The notes under the pieces are model-generated. The model saw nothing but the letters and a program-made list of their open reading frames with translations, ran no database searches and had not been told where the DNA came from. This document shows positions 5,928 through 10,364 of a DNA stretch of 10,364 bases, one piece after another. Source of the DNA: Candidatus Ryanbacteria bacterium RIFCSPLOWO2_12_FULL_47_9c (GTDB lineage: Bacteria; Patescibacteriota; Minisyncoccia; Ryanbacterales; GWA2-47-10b); contig MHOB01000007.1 in assembly GCA_001821795.1 (NCBI GenBank), forward strand, positions 1,332 through 11,695. The letters are read 5' to 3'. Positions within the stretch are counted from its first letter, which is position 1; every line of letters starts with the position of its first letter. The position numbers were made by a program, and so were the translations under genes.

Positions 5928-8366
5928 ATGAAAAACGATGACGCACAAGAGCTAAACAGGCGGAACATTTCAACAGAGATGCGCGAGGCGTATCTTAGTT
6001 ACGCAATGAGTGTTATCGTCGCGCGCGCACTGCCTGATGTTCGTGACGGTCTGAAACCGGTCCAGCGGCGTATTATCTACACAATGAAAGAACTTGGGTT
6101 CCGCTCCTCCTCAAAATACGTTAAATCCGCGCGAGTTGTCGGCGAAGTCTTAGGTAAATATCACCCCCACGGCGATACTGCCGTGTACGACGCGCTCGCG
6201 CGCATGGCCCAAACGTTCTCGCTGCGCTACCCGCTCATCGACGGTCAAGGAAATTTTGGCTCCATTGACGGAGACCCCCCAGCCGCCATGCGTTATACCG
6301 AGGCACGGCTCACGCGCATTTCCGATGAACTTCTCTCTGATATTGACAAAGAAACGGTTGATTTCATCCCGACGTACGATGGTTCGCGCGAGGAACCGAC
6401 CGTACTCCCCGCGCGGATTCCTAATCTCCTGCTCAATGGATCGCTTGGCATCGCGGTCGGCATGGCAACGAGCATTCCTCCCCATAACCTACGGGAGCTT
6501 ATTGATGCGACCATAGCGGTTATCGACAAGCCGAAAACAACGCTTGAGGAGTTAATGAACCATGTCCAGGGTCCAGATTTTCCCACAGGCGGCATAATCT
6601 TTAACCGGCAAGATATTGCGCAGGCCTACGCGACGGGGCGCGGAGGAGTTGTAATGCGCGGAGAAGTAGATATCACCGAGAAAGGAAAAAGCTACAGCAT
6701 TATGATTACGTCACTTCCCTTTCAAGTAAATAAAGCTGAACTCATTGAAAAAATCGCGGAGCTTGTCCGAGAGAAAAAAATCGAAGGCATCAGAGACATT
6801 CGCGATGAATCCGATAAAAGCGGGCTTACCATCGCAATTGATCTCAAGAACGACGCCTATCCGCAAAAAATTCTCAACGCGCTCTACAAACATACTGACC
6901 TCGAAAAGGTTTTTCATTTCAACATGCTTGCGCTTTCTGGCGGCATCCAGCCGCAGACGCTCTCTCTAAAATCATATCTTGAAGAGTTTATCGGAACGCG
7001 CACTACCATGGTTGAACGGCGAACGCGCCATGAGTTACGCATTGCTGAAGACCGAGCTCATATTCTCGAGGGGCTCAAAAAAGCTCTCGATCACATAGAT
7101 GAAATTATTTCGACAATCAAAAAATCCAAAGATCGGGAGACGGCACACGAAAATCTTACGAAAAAATTTCATCTCTCTGACAAGCAAGCAACGGCAATAC
7201 TCGAAATGCGCCTTGCAACGCTTTCGGGCCTTGAACGAAAAAAAATTGAGGACGAACTCGCCCACACAATAGCCCTCATCAAAGAGCTGAAAGCGATTCT
7301 TGCTGATCCAAAGAGAATCCGCGATGTCATCAAAAAGGAACTCTCGGATATTCGGGAAAAATATGGAGACGAACGGAGAACGCGCGTCATCCCAACCGGG
7401 ACAACAACAATCGCGGTTGAGGATATGATTCCGGAGGAAGAACACATTGTTCTTATGACGCGCGACGGGTACCTTAAACGCCTGAAGCCAAAAGAATTCC
7501 GGGCACAAAAAAGAGGCGGTAAAGGAATCGTCGGCGGAGAATGGAAAGAGGAAGATGTTGTCCTCAATTTTGCGACTTGCGGCACCCATGACACGCTCCT
7601 TTTTTTCTCAACGACAGGAAAAGTCTATGAAACAAAAACGTACGAGATCCCAGAAGCATCCCGAATCGCAAAAGGCAAGCCCATCGTGAATTTTCTGGCG
7701 CTGGCGCCAAGCGAGGAAATCACCTCCTTTATTGCCGTCCCAAAAAAGAAAAAAGGCAAAGACGCATTTTTGGTTATGGCCACAAAACACGGTATTATAA
7801 AGAAGACGGATCTTCATGCTTTTCTAGGAGTACGGCGTTCCGGTATTATCGCCATGAAACTGCGCAAAGGCGACGTGCTTGGGTGGGTACGAATCGCCGA
7901 AAAAGGAGATGACTGCATGCTCTTTACAAAACGTGGGCAGGCAATTCGGTTTACCGAGACGAAAATCCGAACCATGGGAAGGCAGGCGCAAGGAGTACGG
8001 GGGATAAAACTCGCGTCCGGGGATGAAGTTATCGGGTGTGATACCGTATCGAAAGGAAACGCGGACCTTTTTGTTTTTTCCATAAGCGCCGCAGGATACG
8101 GTAAAAAAACAATGGTTAAAGAGTTTAAAACACAGTCGCGGGGAGGATCCGGCGTCAAAACAATGAGCATCAACGAAAAAACGAAACCCCTCGTCGCCGT
8201 CAAAATCCTCGACAACACCAATGAACAGTACATCACGATTTCGCAAAAGGGAAAAACGCTCCGTAGCTATATAAAAGAACTACCAACATTGGGGCGCGCA
8301 ACACAAGGGGTGCGCATCATGCGCCTTGAAGGACAAGACCGCTTGAGCGCGGTCGCGGTTCTATGA
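5928..8366 (+). CDS. gyrA: DNA gyrase subunit A
   Basis: This is the breakage-reunion subunit of the type II topoisomerase that, with GyrB, introduces negative supercoils. The 812-aa length is near the usual 800-880. The N-terminal winged-helix/tower region holds the catalytic tyrosine Tyr123 in AAMRYTEARL and the quinolone-resistance region HPHGDTAVYDA (79-89). There Thr84 stands at the E. coli Ser83 position and Asp88 at Asp87. The coiled coil with its small globular domain spans about 360-480. The C-terminal beta-pinwheel (about 500-812) carries the GyrA box QKRGGKG (527-533), which separates gyrase from ParC. No intein is present. The ATG at 5928 gives the normal family N-terminus (ISTEMREAYLSYAMSVIVARALPD beginning at 14). 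No Shine-Dalgarno sequence precedes it. The next gene starts 1 nt after the stop. Confidence 0.97.
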   Translation: MKNDDAQELNRRNISTEMREAYLSYAMSVIVARALPDVRDGLKPVQRRIIYTMKELGFRSSSKYVKSARVVGEVLGKYHPHGDTAVYDALARMAQTFSLRYPLIDGQGNFGSIDGDPPAAMRYTEARLTRISDELLSDIDKETVDFIPTYDGSREEPTVLPARIPNLLLNGSLGIAVGMATSIPPHNLRELIDATIAVIDKPKTTLEELMNHVQGPDFPTGGIIFNRQDIAQAYATGRGGVVMRGEVDITEKGKSYSIMITSLPFQVNKAELIEKIAELVREKKIEGIRDIRDESDKSGLTIAIDLKNDAYPQKILNALYKHTDLEKVFHFNMLALSGGIQPQTLSLKSYLEEFIGTRTTMVERRTRHELRIAEDRAHILEGLKKALDHIDEIISTIKKSKDRETAHENLTKKFHLSDKQATAILEMRLATLSGLERKKIEDELAHTIALIKELKAILADPKRIRDVIKKELSDIREKYGDERRTRVIPTGTTTIAVEDMIPEEEHIVLMTRDGYLKRLKPKEFRAQKRGGKGIVGGEWKEEDVVLNFATCGTHDTLLFFSTTGKVYETKTYEIPEASRIAKGKPIVNFLALAPSEEITSFIAVPKKKKGKDAFLVMATKHGIIKKTDLHAFLGVRRSGIIAMKLRKGDVLGWVRIAEKGDDCMLFTKRGQAIRFTETKIRTMGRQAQGVRGIKLASGDEVIGCDTVSKGNADLFVFSISAAGYGKKTMVKEFKTQSRGGSGVKTMSINEKTKPLVAVKILDNTNEQYITISQKGKTLRSYIKELPTLGRATQGVRIMRLEGQDRLSAVAVL

Positions 8367-8367
8367 T

Positions 8368-8904
8368 ATGCGTTCGTTTGCTAAACTCGAAGAGTTAATT
8401 GAAGAATGCGACCTCTACGGACCGCTCGCGGTTGCTGACTTTGGAGCGGGAGCGGGGTATTTTGCAATTCCCATTGCAAAAAAACTTTCCGAGAACGGAA
8501 CGGTATACGCGTTCGATATCCAAGAACCACCGCTTGAAGCTCTTCGGAAACGAGCCCGAGACTTTGGCCTCCACAACATCGAAACCCTGCGCGCCGACCT
8601 TGAGCGGCCCCAAGGAACCAAACTCCGAGCAGAGAGTGTTGATTTTATCGTAATCGCAAACATTCTTTTCCAAACACAAAACAAAAATGCGATGCTTGCA
8701 GAAGCGTTCCGCGTTCTCAAAAAAGGCGGTAGAATACTGTTTGTGGAATGGAATGACGGGCTGCTGGGGACTCCCGGCCCACGCCCCCAACACCGCGTGA
8801 CCCCGCAGGCGCTTAAAGAATACATCGCTTCGTTCCATTGTATAATTGAGAAAGAATTTACGCTCGGCGAACATCATTATGGCGTGATAGCAAAAAAACA
8901 ATGA
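8368..8904 (+). CDS. Class I SAM-dependent methyltransferase
   Basis: This 178-aa Rossmann-fold methyltransferase shows motif I DFGAGAGYF (24-32), the acidic end of strand 2 in YAFDI (47-51), a motif-II-like acidic position in RADLERP (75-81), the strand-4 segment VDFIVIANILF (91-101) and the RVLKKGGRILFVEW segment (115-128) of the UbiE/Methyltransf_11 group. It lacks an N-terminal substrate-recognition extension, so the substrate cannot be predicted. The ATG lies 1 nt after the gyrA stop, and the gene overlaps the next one by ATGA (8901-8904). This suggests translational coupling. Its link to gyrA may be purely operonic. Confidence 0.85.
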   Translation: MRSFAKLEELIEECDLYGPLAVADFGAGAGYFAIPIAKKLSENGTVYAFDIQEPPLEALRKRARDFGLHNIETLRADLERPQGTKLRAESVDFIVIANILFQTQNKNAMLAEAFRVLKKGGRILFVEWNDGLLGTPGPRPQHRVTPQALKEYIASFHCIIEKEFTLGEHHYGVIAKKQ

Positions 8905-10193
8905 ACAAAGTCCAAGTTATCATCATTGCATTTTCTATCATTATTGTTATTGCCGCGATTATTATCTTTTCCTTGATGAGCAGTGGCGAGCCGCCGCGCA
9001 TCGGGGATGGCACATCCCAACTTGTAGTATGGGGAGTCGACCGCAAAGAAATTTTTCAATCACTATTTGAAACATACGAGCGAGAATTCAAAGTCAAAAT
9101 CGAATACGAGGTAAAAAATCCGCGCACATTCCGGCAAGATATCATTGAAGCGCTTGCGTCAGAAAAAAATCCCGATCTTGTAATTGCTAGCGCCGATTGG
9201 ATTGTCGCGAACCGAGAAAGACTTGCCCCTCTTCCATCCTCAACCGCCACGCCAGAAGATATTGAAAATATCTTCGCACGCATCGTGGCAGATACATTCA
9301 TCGAAACAGTAACAGCCCAGCAAAAACCCCAGCGCGTCGTATGGGCGCTCCCCCTCTGGATCGATCCTCTGGTGCTTTATTGGAATAAAGATATTTTTGC
9401 CGAGGTTCGTCGGGCAGTTCCGCCGCCAGATTGGACTGAATTCATCAAGGCATCGAACGACATCCGAAAGCTTGGCCAGTCGGATGTTGTTGTCCGTGCG
9501 GGTTCGGCTCTCGGGCGAGCTTCAAACATTCCACTCTATAAAGAAATCTTTTCCCTTCTTCTGCTCCAAGAGAACGCCGACCTTGAGGCATCTTTACAGA
9601 AAACGTCGTACCAACAGGAAATGGAATCGGTAATCCGGTTTTATAGCGATTTTGGCAATGCAAGCAAAGCACGCTCGGGAGTTTACACATGGAATACGCG
9701 CATTGCAGAGCCGCGCGCGCTCTTCACTGAAGGGAAGCTCGGTATGATGCTTGATTATCACTCGTACAAATCCTTTCTTGCCGAGAAAAATACGCACATC
9801 TCCTTTGGCGTAGCGCTTGCCCCCCAAATTGAAAACGCGAAAACACCTGTTCATTTTGCCGATGTCCACGCGATCGCCGTTTTAAGACGATCACAAGGAC
9901 AGAAAACCGCGTGGCATTTCGCGCAATGGCTCACCAGCCAAGCGCAGGCGGCGATCTATCTGCCGCGAGTTGGAGCGGCGCCCGCACGGCGCGATCTCAT
10001 CCAAGCATCAGTGCTCTCGCCTCTTCTTCAAGAATCGGCCTTAAACGCACGGAGAACTAAAGAAAACTATCCGGAGTATAATTCCGACTTCCTCCGAGAT
10101 ATTATAGAATCCGTGGCGGACGGACGGCTCACTCCATCAGAATCACTTGCAGAAACACGCGCGCGCTACCGAGGCCTCCTCGAACAACAATAA
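8901..10193 (+). CDS. Membrane-anchored extracellular solute-binding protein, family 1
   Basis: This 430-aa protein resembles the COG1653 sugar-type ABC substrate-binding proteins. An uncleaved-looking N-terminal helix (about 4-26, IIIAFSIIIVIAAIIIF) has no lipobox cysteine, so it is probably anchored to the outer face of the membrane by that helix. The binding-protein fold follows: LVVWGVDRKEIFQSLFETYE (41-60) matches the first strand and helix of the family, PDLVIASADWI (91-101) the strand after, and ALPLWIDPLVLYWNKDIF (149-166) is the most characteristic hinge segment. FTEGKLGMMLDY (275-286) and AWHFAQWLTS (337-346) are further family landmarks. The ligand is unknown. No permease or ATPase gene lies nearby. 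It overlaps the methyltransferase gene by 4 nt and is followed 1 nt later by a pilin-like gene. Confidence 0.88.
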   Translation: MNKVQVIIIAFSIIIVIAAIIIFSLMSSGEPPRIGDGTSQLVVWGVDRKEIFQSLFETYEREFKVKIEYEVKNPRTFRQDIIEALASEKNPDLVIASADWIVANRERLAPLPSSTATPEDIENIFARIVADTFIETVTAQQKPQRVVWALPLWIDPLVLYWNKDIFAEVRRAVPPPDWTEFIKASNDIRKLGQSDVVVRAGSALGRASNIPLYKEIFSLLLLQENADLEASLQKTSYQQEMESVIRFYSDFGNASKARSGVYTWNTRIAEPRALFTEGKLGMMLDYHSYKSFLAEKNTHISFGVALAPQIENAKTPVHFADVHAIAVLRRSQGQKTAWHFAQWLTSQAQAAIYLPRVGAAPARRDLIQASVLSPLLQESALNARRTKENYPEYNSDFLRDIIESVADGRLTPSESLAETRARYRGLLEQQ

Positions 10194-10194
10194 G

Positions 10195-10364
10195 ATGAGC
10201 GGAAATAAAAAACTACCACATCTTGGCGCGTTTCTCGCCACATGCTTTTGTGTGTTTTTGTTTTTTACTTTTGTAACCCTCGCCCAAGAACAATCTACTC
10301 CTTCGGATGGCCTTGTACCGATTGGGTGCCAAAAGGGATGCCCATGCACACTCTGCGATTTCTA
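10195..10364 (+). CDS. Cysteine-rich T4SS-pilin-like protein, 3' partial
   Basis: The ATG lies 1 nt after the stop of the solute-binding protein, and 56 codons are seen before the window ends. A signal peptide covers about residues 1-30 (basic SGNKK, a hydrophobic stretch FLATCFCVFLFFTFVTLA, likely cut before QEQS). It is followed by GLVPIGCQKG and CPCTLCDF. The pattern of a signal peptide, then a GLVP segment, then CxxCxCxxC just ahead of expected membrane helices resembles small pilin-like proteins frequently annotated in Parcubacteria (T4SS_pilin type). The diagnostic two transmembrane helices would lie beyond the window, so the family call is provisional. Cysteines are at 45, 49, 51 and 54 in the mature part. 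Confidence 0.6.
   Translation, partial: MSGNKKLPHLGAFLATCFCVFLFFTFVTLAQEQSTPSDGLVPIGCQKGCPCTLCDF

Noticed and set aside
7035..7589. Long open frames on the minus strand opposite gyrA (also 7814-8246)
   Set aside because: They lie wholly within a conserved gyrA reading frame, are rich in Phe, Ser and Arg as expected for a shadow frame, and show no recognisable motif.

Overview
The window looks like chromosomal sequence from a Candidate Phyla Radiation (Patescibacteria, probably Parcubacteria-like) bacterium. This is an inference from several signs: short intergenic gaps, compact versions of housekeeping proteins, a four-domain S1 protein, a membrane-anchored solute-binding protein with no transporter beside it, and the start of a small cysteine-rich pilin-like protein of a kind common in that group. 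TGA is used as a normal stop (gyrA, the methyltransferase), so there is no sign of the UGA recoding known from Gracilibacteria and SR1. No start codon has a convincing Shine-Dalgarno sequence. No tRNA, rRNA, CRISPR array or insertion sequence was seen.

Layout. Left third: the 3' part of an mfd-like transcription-repair coupling factor (+ strand, to 1972) runs convergently into a secreted CAP/SCP-domain protein with a peptidoglycan-binding-like segment (- strand, 1988-3634). Middle: a 67-aa two-helix membrane protein (+, 3777-3980) ends one base from the end of a ribosomal protein S1 gene (-, 3982-5073). The S1 gene diverges from a + strand run of six genes, with only 65 bp between the two start codons. 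That 65 bp holds two good sigma70-type promoters whose -35 boxes lie on the same bases, each placing its -10 box 6-8 nt before the start codon. Right half: a degenerate metallo-beta-lactamase-fold protein, a 68-aa single-helix membrane protein, gyrA, a class I methyltransferase, a membrane-anchored family 1 solute-binding protein and a truncated pilin-like gene follow one another with gaps of 7, 5, 1, -4 and 1 nt. This suggests one transcript.

How they may fit together. Most of the cargo is core information processing (Mfd, S1, GyrA) plus cell-envelope proteins. The points most worth a second look are an in-frame GC-rich palindrome inside the RNA-polymerase-interacting domain of Mfd, the apparent absence of Mfd domains D3 and D7, the shared-(-35) divergent leaderless promoters driving S1 and the gyrA-containing operon, a metallo-beta-lactamase-fold protein that has lost all recognisable metal ligands, and the tight coupling of an orphan solute-binding protein to a pilin-like protein. 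I do not see a clearly new defence or mobile system.
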